From contig KB295123.1 of the NCBI GenBank assembly GCA_000328365.1, positions 179,969 to 243,968 on the forward strand: 64,000 nucleotides of DNA, read 5' to 3'. How positions within the stretch are numbered: the stretch's first letter is position 1; the number at the start of each line of letters is the position of its first letter. The notes beneath the pieces are model-generated. The model did no database searches, was not told the origin of the DNA, and saw only the letters and a program-made list of their open reading frames with translations. The stretch is from Capitella teleta (taxonomy: Eukaryota; Annelida; Polychaeta; Capitellidae). Position numbers and translations under genes: made by a program. This document shows positions 13,272 to 24,530 of this stretch, piece by piece.

Positions 13272-15727
13272 GTTATGATTCACAAGAAAGGGGTATTTTA
13301 TGAGTGCGTTATGATTCGCATCAATTACGGTTTGCACACAAACAGGCAGGCTTACCGCTGAGCCTAAGTCTATTTTCTCAATGTCCAGAGTGAAATAATT
13401 TTCGGGGCTGAAGACGAAAAGCCAAGTAAGAAATTCACTTCTCACGTTACATCTTGCAGAAAAAGGTCATAAAATCGATATATCACCAAATTTGTTCAGT
13501 TAGAATTCGTTTATTATTTTCATACAATATCATGTACACGTCCGCATTGATTCATAGAAAATTTATTAAGATAAACAAGCAATATTTATTCGAAGTAAAT
13601 GTTTATTCCGCTGAGTGCTAAAATAATAAGTTCTGTGCCCCATTCAACAATGCATCAGAGGTGATCAAAGATACCTCGATAAAAACGCGTTTTATTGACG
13701 TTCGAAGTTGTTCAGCAGCCAGATACAATGCCTACACATGCACATGCACATGCACATACACATGCACATACACATACACATACACATGCACATACACATA
13801 CACATGCACACTGTAGTAGATTAATAGAATCTAAATACAAGAGATTAATATAAAATGCGTTATGAACTTTGTCAGTCGAGAGAATGCGTTATGATTCTTT
13901 CGATTTTAGGAAGTTATGATATAAGTACGTTATGATAGATCTCTTTTACGCATGCATAGATAAGCAGCTAAGCATTTGTACTAGAAACTTCGACCCTGTC
14001 GACCACGGACTGTGAAGTAGGAGCCGGAGGGGGATCATAACGCACTCATGTTATAAGTCTTGAGTGCGTTATGATTCTCACAATGGCTACTAATTACTAC
14101 TTTCGTCAGGACAGAATAATAGCACATGGAACAAGTATTTCAACTAAACGGTGGGCGTTAAGTGAAAGTATTTTATGAATATAAGATCGAAGGACACACA
14201 GTGAAACATCATATACGGTAGTTGGAAAAAAAAAATACGATTGCAGTACTAATGATAGGTAGTATGACGTATAAATTGTGAAAATAGTGATTTATGAGGT
14301 AGAGGAAGTGATTTTATCAAACAGAAGGATCATGGCTAGGTGAGATCATAAATGTATGTGGTGAACATATCATGGCTAGGTAATACCAAGGTAACAAGAA
14401 CGATTATGCAAAAAAAAAAAACAAACAAACAAAAAACAAAATAAAAACAAGGCTAGATCTTGATCTTGATGAGGATGAAGTCGATGTCGATGCCATGATA
14501 TGTTTTTAAACCAACTTAATATGAAATTCAACGGTTCTGTCACTCTGAAAATTAACGACAAGGATCCATGCAAAAGGATCATAGAACAGACAAACAACAA
14601 CACACATCAATCAGTGATGTACTGGAATGCTGTCAGTATTTAATTTCGCCCGAAATCCGCACTTCGTATGGCTCCGCATTTTAGTCACAATCCGTATTTT
14701 ACCATGACGCCATCCGCGTTCAGTAAATAGCAAACGTTTTATGTGAAACGTTTTGATTAACTGGTTGATTAGGAATAAAAGGAAAATTCAAATGTTTTTT
14801 AGAGGTTCTTACGATCAATGTTTGCCAGATTTTTAACACAAATAATGAATGGTCTAAATAACATAACGTCACATCTGTGGAAGACGAAAACATTGTGAGT
14901 TTGTGACCTAACGACGTGCGTAACAAAGAAACCTGATCGTGTCCTGGATTAAGAGTACCGTTATGACTGCAACCGAGTGAATCGTTATGATAAAAACCAG
15001 ATGTTACCAAAAATGCTGTTCTCATCAATTCGCAGTAAATTCGTAGCGGCTGAGGTGTAACAGTGCGCAGCCGTATTGACATGAATTTGACGATTCTGAT
15101 TGGAAGAAATTTGAACTGTCCAATCAAGAGACGAAGAAGTGTGTCCGAAGTGATATCAAAGGTTGGCGTACGTGAACGCCAAAAACGAATGATTTTCAAT
15201 TTCCCATTCCCCTCATGCATCTGGGGTGATGGAATATTGTTTTAATTATATCTTTCTATCTAAATCAGCCGCTATGAAACCTATCTATTTACACAACAAT
15301 TAAGTGCACAATAGTATTCTAACAATATTAATGAGTAGGCGTTCCTCAGTGAAGTCCTAAGTGAGCTACGGACAATCACAGCATGCAAAGAGAGATTGCA
15401 ATGAACAATCATGTATTGTGCTTGCAGTTGCAGGTGTTGCACATACCATAAAATTAAATCATGTCCAAATAAACATTACCTGGCTCCTCAGTTACGGCTT
15501 CACACTGTATGTTATGGAACTATTAAAACCCTGAATTCAAGCAGTGATTGGAAAAGGAAATAACGAAAAAGAAAATAATGAGATAGGAAATGATGGGATA
15601 ATGGAAAAGGAAATAATGGAAAAGGAAATAATGGAGGAAATAATACAAACGGAGTAAAACCTCGATGTGTCAAATTCTTATAACGGACAGAGGCCGTTAT
15701 GAAGAAACCCTACTCTGACGTTATGAT
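13272..15727 (+). other. Cluster of GTTATGAT motifs in gene-free DNA
   Basis: The octamer GTTATGAT occurs at 13272, 13308, 13888, 13913, 13929, 14068, 14984 and 15720 on the plus strand and at 14034-14041 on the minus. Near-matches ending in A or C lie at about 13859, 14960 and 15697. Several share a longer form, GCGTTATGATTC. Random sequence of this length should hold about 0.1 copy. The stretch has no gene. A CACATG/CACATA microsatellite (13736-13811) and a poly-A-rich strip near 14410 are interspersed. Confidence 0.7.
13736..13811. repeat. CACATG/CACATA microsatellite
   Basis: A run of six-base CACATG and CACATA units. Confidence 0.95.
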
Positions 15728-16474
15728 TGACGATTTGCATTATGAATAATGAACTGTGATGATAGGACAATCTGGGTCAAAAGAAATATCGGAAAAATTT
15801 CAGTTTGACACTTTTCAAAAATACATACAGATAGGCATCAAAATCACAAATATTCAGGACCAAAATTAATGCACATTGGAGTAATGTCACGAGGTGAAAC
15901 AGGGCACACATCGAAGCCTTGGAACCTCTTCCTCCGTCCTCTTCGTCTGTCATGCATTGTTGTTGCATCGTCAACAATCTATTAAGACCAGCGCGAAGCT
16001 TCATAACAAACATCATTAGTTTAAGCTAACAGAACTCGCAATGGATCTGAGGCCGGACATCTTTATTTAACTCCAACTGCGAATGTCTTTTATCGGTTAT
16101 TTACCAAAGATTGTCCATCACAAGCTGACCAACAATGCCAAAGTTGAGATCCACGATTCAGTGATTTTAAGGTTCAGCCAATTAGCACGCTGGTCGCGGC
16201 TGACATCAGAGGAGAGATAAACGCTGCCGACTGATCCGTGAGGGGATTTGTGGTGATCTGTAAACAATTGGCGCTTACTTTGTTTTATGGCACCTAACTG
16301 AGAAATTTGCTCATCGAAGTTTTTGATAAAAAAAAAATGTCCTCAGGACACAGAAAACACTTAAAAACAGAGATAAATCCGAGAATCAGACGTTCGAGGG
16401 ATAGATGCATACGATAATATAGTTAAGTAAAGGAGAATTGTCAGAACTGAAAATTCTTCGACACAAGGAGATAT

Positions 16475-17420
16475 TCAAGGGACGAATGTTCGACTCATCG
16501 AGGATTCATTGTAAAAGAAAAAAAAAAAAAAGGAGTAACGGCAGAGGAAAATACCGGAGGAGAAAAAAAAACGTAAAAAGGAAATAACGTAAAGAGAAAA
16601 TAATGTAAAAAGATTATAACGTAAAAAGGAAATAATGTAAAAAATCATGATGAAAATAATAATATACAAAATAATGTAAAAAAGAAAATAATGAAGAAAG
16701 GAAATAATGTTTAAAAGAAACTAATTTTAAAGGTTTCAAAAAAAAAAAATAACGTAAAAAGAAATTAATGTAAAAAGAAAATAACGTAAAAAGGAAATAA
16801 CGTAAAAAGAAAATAACGTAACAAAAAATAATGTAAAAAATTATGATGTAAAATAATAATATATAAAAAATAATGTAAAAAGAAATTGATGTAAAAAGAA
16901 AATAACGTAAAAAGGAAATAACGTAAAAAGAAAATAACGTAAAAAAAAATAATGTAAAAAATCATGATGTAAAATAATATTTAAAAAATAATGTAAAAAA
17001 GGAAATAGTGAAAAAAGGAAATAATGTTTAAAAGAAACTAATTTTAAAGGTTTAAAAAAAAAAAACGTAAAAAGAAATTAATGTAAAAAGAAAATAACGT
17101 AAAAAGGAAATAATGTAAAAAATCATGATGTAAAATAATAATATAAAAATAATGTAAAAAAGGAAATAATGTAAAAAGGAAATAATGTTTAAAAGAAACT
17201 TATATTCAAGTTTCAAAAAAGTAAAAAGAAAATAACGTAAAAAGAAAATAATGTAAAAAAATATAATAACATAAAAAATATGATGAAAAGGAAATGATAT
17301 AAAAAAGAAATAATGAAGAAAAAAATACGTAAAAGGAAAATACTGAAAGGGAAATATTGGAAAAAGAAAATAATGAAAAAAGGAAAAAGTAAAAACAAAG
17401 AAATAATGGAAAAATAATAG
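16475..17420. repeat. A-rich satellite with higher-order structure
   Basis: The plus strand consists of variants of GTAAAAAGGAAATAAC and GTAAAAAATCATGATG, almost lacking C. A longer segment containing GGAAATAATGTTTAAAAGAA recurs at about 16697, 17017 and 17177, so short units are organised into larger repeats. Reading frames on the minus strand (Phe/Leu/Tyr-rich) are composition artefacts. Confidence 0.9.
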
Positions 17421-17563
17421 ACCATGTTTCTGCGATATCATTTGCAGAACGAGAAGATGGACAACCATTCAATTTGATTGTTATTATTCTATTCAGATAA
17501 CATTAACTGCATTAACATTAACATTAGATTGCATTAACCGAGGGCACTATTGACCATAATTAC

Positions 17564-20500
17564 TTATAAGCCGATTTGTACACTATTCGGATGAAGCCCG
17601 TTGTCACCAGAACCGGAAGTTGCGCTGGTCGGGCGTGAGAAGTACGCCGGGGGTGGAGTACGCGAAGGGCAAGAGGGAGCGGAAGGATCAGAGGAGAGGA
17701 AGTAGGGAGCGCAGAATGGGTCCATCGGAGCATCATTGTCGCTGCTCAAATCGCGCTTCTTCTCTCTGATGTCCTCAACTGGTGTTGTCTTCTTGGCATT
17801 TGAGCACTTCTTGGCAGCAATCCAAACGACGATGTCAGCAGCAAGTTCAATGAACTCAAAGACTGTCAAGAGAGAAAATCCGATCCAGAGGCCGAGAACC
17901 CCTCCCACGTCAGACATGTAGCTCCACGCCTGCAGTGCAAACACTCTGATGATGTAATTGACAAAGGTCAAGGACACTCACTGAGTAAGAAGGTCGCTCA
18001 CTGATCTGCTCAAAGTTGAACTCTTCATAGTATACTTCGAGTTTTATCAGATTGTGTTCATATTTGTAGTCTGGGCTCAGGATTCTGTTGCCCATCTTCT
18101 GTGACAACTTCTGGAAGATTGTGTCCTGTGGGGAGATTGAACACTAACTTTGTGTAAAAGGTTACTGCATACCCACTTTCTGGACATTCGATGGCCACTG
18201 ACCTAGTGATACTTCCAACGAGTACATTGTATCCCTAAGGAAATGTTTATCAATCGTGAAGAAACAATGGTACTGTGACTCACGAGCAAGACACCGGACA
18301 GTCACAATCAAGACGCTTATTTGCAAACAGCTGCTCAATTGAATATTTGCAATCACCTGCAGTGAGTGGGTATGAATCTAGAGGTCTGATCACATTGAAA
18401 GTTGAGCTAACTTTGCGTAATGTTGGAAGCCTGGCAAGACGAAACCTTCGTTTGGCCAAATGCTGCTCCGTGCATTGGGTAGTATGGGTCTCCGCATCCG
18501 CACTTATCAATGACGTATTGCTGGTAACACGTCCTTTGACATCCCTCCAAGATAAGAGTTCAAATAACCCCAAGGAATACCAGACTTATACTCACTGTGC
18601 TACTGTATTGAACGTTGTAGAGCTCCTCATAAACATTTCGGGTGATGTTCTTCAGTTCTGGTAAAGTGCAGTTGCCGTAAGGATAAGGTTTACGTCCGAT
18701 TTGCACCTGAGTAAATGTCATCAGATTTTCAATGAACAGAATGCCTGACCGACCTGTCTGAGCCCAATAGAGGTGGAGTGGCCAGGGCTAACAGTGATGC
18801 CTTCATCCTCTGGGAATGGCATGCGGGTCTGTGGGTGAGCTACCATGCGGATGCCTGCAGTGTCACCCACTTCCTTCACATAGTCATCTTGGTCAATATT
18901 GATGATCATATGCAAGCCTTCAAAGATCAAACTGAATTGCTAGACTGACAACTTGCATCACTGTATTTATACCGTATCTACGGCCTACTTTAGTTGACTG
19001 CATAAGTGGAATGCTTGAATTCCAGCCAGAATTGAAGATATAACAGTTACCATGGACAGCACTATAAAACGTCGAGAATGTGCTGCAAATAAATAATACA
19101 CTTGTAAATAAATTTTATTTACGTTGTGTCTACTGTGCTGACCTAGGAAAACACTCGACACCTGCAAATTGGCAATCGAGAATGAGGTCGGTGGCACTGA
19201 AGCCTAGCACACTTTTGCTCTCCACTGGAATGTCTGCCAACTCCTCTGTGAGCACCTCTTCTTTTTGAAAGTCCTCTCGAGTTTCAACTCGCTCAGGAAA
19301 CTTGCTACCGTTGATGGGTTTTGGTGTAGGTGCAACGGTCGTGGTGGTAGGGAGTGGCGACCAAGTTGTTGTTGATGGTGGAGAGGTTGGAGGTGTGGTT
19401 GGATCTGATGCACAGCTGGAAGCATCTTCTAAGGACCTTGCAGAGCATTGGTTGCAGGTGTTTGGTGAATATGGTGAAGTGAAGCAGCATGTGCAGCAGC
19501 AAGATTGCTCAGCATTCTCTGTACGATACTAAAATTGCATTGTTGTTTGATCATACTGTAAGGTGAGACCTGTAGTTCCAGGCTGCGTTGTGTGTAGAGT
19601 ACCTCCTGTTTGTGTAGTTTCTGCTGCAGTTCCTGTTTTAGTGGTTTGTGTTGTAGTTCCTGTTTGTGTAGTTTGTCCTGTAGTTACTGATTGCAAACTA
19701 TGTAGTGTGCTTTGGGCCTTTGTTGTGAGTACTGTTATTACTGGATGAGAAGTTTGTGCTAAAGTTTCTGGGTTTGTAGTTGGCATTGTAGCGTCTTGCT
19801 GTGTCGCAGATACTGTAGTATCTTGCTGTGTTGTGGGTACTGTAGTATCTTGCTGTGTTGTGGGTACTGTAGTATCTTGCTGTGTTGTGGGTACTGTAGT
19901 ATCTTGCTGTGTTGTGAGTACTGTAGTATCTTGCTGTGTTGTGGGTACTGTAGTATCTTGCTGTGTTGTGGGTACTGTAGTATCTTGCTGTGTTGTGAGT
20001 ACTGTAGTATCTTGCTGTGTTGTGGGTACTGTAGTATCTTGCTGTGTTGTGGGTACTGTAGTATCTTGCTGTGTTGTGGGTACTGTAGTATCTTGCTGTG
20101 TTGTGGGTACTGTAGTATCTTGCTGTGTTGTGGGTACTGTAGTATCTTGCTGTGTTGTGGGTACTGTAGTATCTTGCTGTGTTGTGGGTACTGTAGTATC
20201 TTGCTGTGTTGTGGGTACTGTAGTATCTTGCTGTGTTGTGGGTACTGTAGTATCTTGCTGTGTTGTGGGTACTGTAGTATCTTGCTGTGTTGTGGGTACT
20301 GTAGTATCTTGCTGTGTTGTGGGTACTGTAGTATCTTGCTGTGTTGTGGGTACTGTAGTATCTTGCTGTGTTGTTTGAGCTGTCGTGAAGCTCTCTGTTG
20401 TTAGCACGTCAGCTGAAATTGAAGATAATCGTCAATGATCAATACCCCAATGTATAAACCTATACCTTTCTTTTTGCAGATAAAGTAAAACTTGTGAGTA

Positions 20501-21484
20501 CAATACCAGTCTTTCCAGCCGTTTTTGGTGAGCCGACCACAGAATCCGGTGTTATTTGGTTCTCCTGTTGCCCAGACAGAATATGCTATGCTTTGCAATG
20601 TGTCTATCCAGCTCCACCCCGCCACTCCTTTGGTTAACCCGATCCAATATTCAGTATTTGCGTCACTGTGAGAAAAACGGAAAGTCCCATCTCGATTTTC
20701 ATCAGCTATGCTTACGTAATCGATTTAACAAAGTCGTCCTCTGCTTTGTCCAATATGGAGACAAGATGGCTTCCCGCAAGAATACAAACCGATTCTGCAT
20801 CATCGTATTTTTGTTGGCTTGAAGACACCATGTAGCACGCTCCGTTGTACTCGCTCCACCCATTTTCACAAAGTCCTACAGATCATTCGTGGTTCACCAA
20901 TTCAGCAAATATTTTGTGCATTACCGGTCGCTCGTTTCTTTCTTCTGCGAAGGGACTGCGCTTGCGAGGCGCTGGCGTCAACGGCCGATTGCTTTAGAGG
21001 CGACATGTTGCACACGGTCACCGCAGGGAAGTTCAACTCGGATTGGTGAAGCAGACGAATGGTCACATCGACTGGGTAGCGGAAGTAGAGCCTGCTGATG
21101 GAGTAGAGGTTGTAGGCCAGACCACTGATCATCAGGGCTGTGATGAGCGACCAGAAAGAACGCTTGATGACACCTGCGACATTCAAGCCTCGGGTCAGTG
21201 AGTACTGGCTATCCCAGAATGCTCTTACCTCTGGCTTGATCGATGTGAGGCACACCGTGAGCGGTTGTCTTCTCTTTGAAACCCTGCCACACGTGAGGAA
21301 GTGTGACGTCACCTCGCCGGTCGCCAGGGAAGTCGGCAGCTGTGAGGAAGCAGTAGTGCTCCCTCCAACTACCTCGCTTGTTCTTCTTGGCGCTATTCTT
21401 TTTTGGAGCTGCAAAGGCGGCTGGTCGTTTGGCAGCTGCGGCTGCATGGTTCCTCTGACGTAATTTCCGGATTTGCAGCCTCAT
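17564..21484 (-). CDS. DEG/ENaC channel with inserted C-type lectin and Thr-rich stalk (copy A)
   Basis: Thirteen exons (high to low): 21484-21229, 21173-20925, 20875-20716, 20665-20466, 20412-19143, 19082-18973, 18917-18754, 18706-18596, 18544-18412, 18356-18284, 18234-18177, 18125-17982, 17929-17564; splice phases agree. In order: cytosolic N-terminus with the HG gating motif (FKEKTTAHGVPHI), TM1, palm strand NFPAVTVCN, polybasic RRRKKR, a C-type lectin domain (WIGL, EPN, WKDWYC), about 22 TTQQDTTVP repeats, a Cys cluster, DLILDCQF, GNCYIFNSG, Cys-rich palm/thumb, TM2 with filter GLWIGFS, and PPPAY in the C-tail. Members form trimeric Na+ channels. An in-frame TAG (19531-19529), where copy B has CAG, separates the lectin half from the rest. 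The gene is therefore a truncated type II lectin, relieved by unseen splicing, or decaying. The start ATG is the one shared with copy B. Confidence 0.85.
19796..20378 (-). repeat. 27-base minisatellite coding TTQQDTTVP (copy A stalk)
   Basis: About 22 near-identical 27-base units inside exon 5 of copy A. Each encodes nine residues, TTQQDTTVP, with rare VL or VS variants. High Thr content predicts an O-glycosylated, extended mucin-like stalk. A 27-base unit keeps the frame whatever the copy number. Confidence 0.95.
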
Positions 21485-24094
21485 TTCAAATTCTGTCAAC
21501 AAAGTTATCAAATAATGTATCAAGCAATTTAGGTTTATTCGAACGTAAATGTTGCTTGCTACAAATGTTAAACTAAATCTTATTTTCGACCGAGGCCAAG
21601 ATGCCTTCGTGTTATTATGTTTCATTTCGTGGTCTGCAGCGTGAATTTATATTGAATGGTTGCCAGTTGGTGACTGGGGTTTATTCAAATGCTACGAAAA
21701 CAGGAACGAACGGACTTATAAGTGTAATATGATGAGGTGAAGCACTCATCAACTCATGAGTTGATGAGAAATTCAATAGAGAAATAGAAATAGAATTAAA
21801 TGATGAATCGAATTCATCAACAAACTTTAAATTACATGATATTTTAAATGAGAAAACCGGACAGACAAGTCTTTATGAATACAGAATCTCTTTTTATTCT
21901 CAATCAGAATTTATAGCAATTAGAGCGAAAGAAAACAAAGTGCCAATTGGCTCGCACATATTCCAGAGCAAACTTTTTGGCGCCAAATTGCAGAATCGAT
22001 AACGCAGTGTTTTCTTCTTTCAGCTCACAGATTTGAATATTATGTATAATATTATTTGAATATTATATATTATTATTAGCATGTCGGCTGAGAAAACGTC
22101 TTCGATGGCATTCGGCTAACACCTCCCAACAGAGGCAGACGCGAGTGAGATCTCTTTCGAGCATTATTTTTCAAAATAGAAAATCTGATAAAAGAAACCC
22201 CAAATTGTTTTAATTCGGGAAGTAAATAAATTTTCGTAACAATAGAGGAAAATTCTTTACTGCAAACAAGAAGTAAATGATTTGGAAAATAAATGCTGTA
22301 TTTTTGGTTTGCGACTTTGTTTTCCTTATTTTGTTTCACATAATTAATAATAATAATTAAATAATAATAATTAAATAATAAAAAGACTAAAATAATTTGT
22401 TTATCAAAGGATCCAGCGGTAAGTTTAGATGAGAAGCGCGCGTGGAACGGAAATCCCAAATGAAGCACAATATGAATATTTCATCCATCAATTTAAACCT
22501 TTCACAAATCAAAGAATTTGTTCACTTGTATGAAACTAACACTGACCTTTCTAAGAGGGATGCTTGTCGCTTGCTTCTCGAAGTTGATGAAACTGATGAG
22601 TGATCCAGAACCTCAGCCATCACGCACTAGAAACCAACTACGAAAGAACCTCCACGTCTCAAACTATTCCCCTCATCCTCCCAATATCAGCCCAGAAATA
22701 AGACCAAAAACAAATACATTCACTCACGGAAACTTACACCGATACGTTGTAAGATTTTGGCATACGGGTTACCAGTGACTAGTGCACCATAAATGCACAT
22801 TATGACATCATGACTCCACTGTGCCTGTTCACACAAAAGCTGAAAAGGTCAATCACTCCTTAGTGCAAAGTATTTACGCTTTCGATCGCATTCGATCGAA
22901 GAACGCCGGCACAGACCCACAAAGAAGTTCCTGCCCCAAAGAAATCAGGGAAAAGGGAAGTCAAAGCAATCAATAAATGAATCAATATATTTGGGAGATC
23001 ACTTGGTCATTAAGCATTTGTAGTCTTGTTATGTATCCATGGAGATGATGACTCAGTCTGGGGCGAGAGAGGGGGGCTTCGTACAGCCACGCGAGGAACA
23101 ACATGCTTGGGTTGACATGTTATGTGAAACTTCCCTCTTGCTTGGTGTGATTAAAGTGTTGACTGTGGCGTTTAGTGCGACACCCCCTCGATCACTTGTG
23201 TATTATAATATATTATAATATATTATAATATATTATAATATATTATAATATATATAGTATTATAATCAGAATCATCATCATTTGAAGGCGCCGATTATAA
23301 TTATAATTATTTAATTATAATTTAATTTAATTACTATAATTATTTATAATTATCTACAACACATCAAGAAAGCTTACAAAGACAAATATTAAGAGCAAAT
23401 AATATGCACGCACTGACAGGTGCATGATTCAAGTTTCGCTGAACATATTCCCCCCTGGTTATTAAACCCATTACGCAAACTCCTCGAGGAGCAACCTTTC
23501 ATGAGGGAGCCCTCACCTCAGTGCGCCCTCTAGCGTGGCTGCGCCGCTTCGCAGCTTCCAGATCCTCAGTTATTGTCTCCTATACATTAGGGTCTCCTCT
23601 GAATTACATCACTGTCCAAACATTAACTCAAGTCGAGGTTTGCGACGCCATCGTGGTCCCATAAAAGATTAAAGGAATTCCCGAGCGAATATTGAGATAA
23701 AGCCAATGAGTGTCCACAACTGTCAATCAGTTGAAAATGCCAGCAATTTTGGCTCTAATTTCTCTTATTAAGATATGTTGTTTAATGTGATACGTATAAT
23801 AATAAATCGATCGTCTGATGATAGAACAACACCAGGAAATAAGATCGATGGCGTGATGAAATGGTCATGTGCATGCATGAGCTTATGTACTCAGCCAATC
23901 ACACAGGTAGGAACTAATCACAATAGTGATAATTCGTATAAGCAACAGCATTCAGCAGATAACAAATGCAAATAAAACAGCTTTTAGGGTGACTATTTTT
24001 TATATATGCAGAACAATGAAAATAAATAAGAATAATCATGACTGATGAAATGAAACATTTGGAAGACAAAGGGTTCACACCAATATTGCCTTCA
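21485..24094. other. Spacer between the inverted gene copies, left part
   Basis: No gene was recognised. It contains a perfect palindrome (21745-21768), AT-rich low-complexity sequence and a TATTATAATA-type simple repeat at 23205-23252. Similarity between the two arms stops at the ATG, so this holds no duplicated promoter. Confidence 0.5.
21745..21768. repeat. Perfect 24-base palindrome upstream of copy A
   Basis: CTCATCAACTCA is followed directly by its exact reverse complement, 260 bases upstream of the copy A start codon. Confidence 0.9.
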
Positions 24095-24450
24095 TCAATA
24101 TGCAGCACTTCTTAATCGACTTTCGTGATACGCATGCAACATGCTCAGCATACTGCGGTCGAAATCGGAGACGAATTTTGATCGAATGTCATCCACGTCG
24201 TATGAACTGCGTTGCTGAAGTCGAACTGGGACGACCTCGAATTGGATACGATCGGCTGCTGGGTAGGCTGTGGGAAGAAATGTCGTATGAGATTCCTTAA
24301 AAAAATATTGATGCGTAAATCTTGGATATTTGATACACATGTCCATAATTGAATGTATTGATGAAATAACTTTACAGATAACTCACCTTGTACGGCTGCA
24401 ATCGCCATCGCACTCAGCAACACACAACAGATAAGACTGAAGTTCGTCAT
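24095..24450 (-). CDS. Small secreted protein, possible peptide precursor
   Basis: Exon 1 (24450-24387) encodes a clear signal peptide, MTNFSLICCVLLSAMAIAAVQ. A GTGAGT donor and a TTCCCACAG acceptor join it in frame to exon 2 (24267-24095), giving 78 residues. The mature part (about 56 residues) is Cys-free, rich in Arg, Ser, Asp and Tyr, and ends in RLRSAAY. A TATA box (TATATAAA, minus strand of 24516-24523) sits about 65 bases upstream of the ATG. I do not recognise the family. There is no amidation signal and no obvious dibasic site, so it may be a secreted effector or signalling peptide. It lies between the two inverted channel genes on the strand of copy A. Confidence 0.55.
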
Positions 24451-24515
24451 TTTGAATTCCTTCTGATGTTGCAGACCCAACGACAGGATTAATGTAGCTC
24501 ATCACATTCGCACTC

Positions 24516-24523
24516 TTTATATA
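24516..24523 (-). promoter_or_regulatory. TATA box of small secreted protein gene
   Basis: TATATAAA on the minus strand, about 65 bases before the start codon of the small secreted protein. Confidence 0.6.
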
Positions 24524-24530
24524 CAGAGGC

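Noticed and set aside
16475-17472. Phe/Leu/Tyr-rich hydrophobic frames on the minus strand
   Set aside because: Artefacts of an A-rich satellite; no start context, splice sites or domain.
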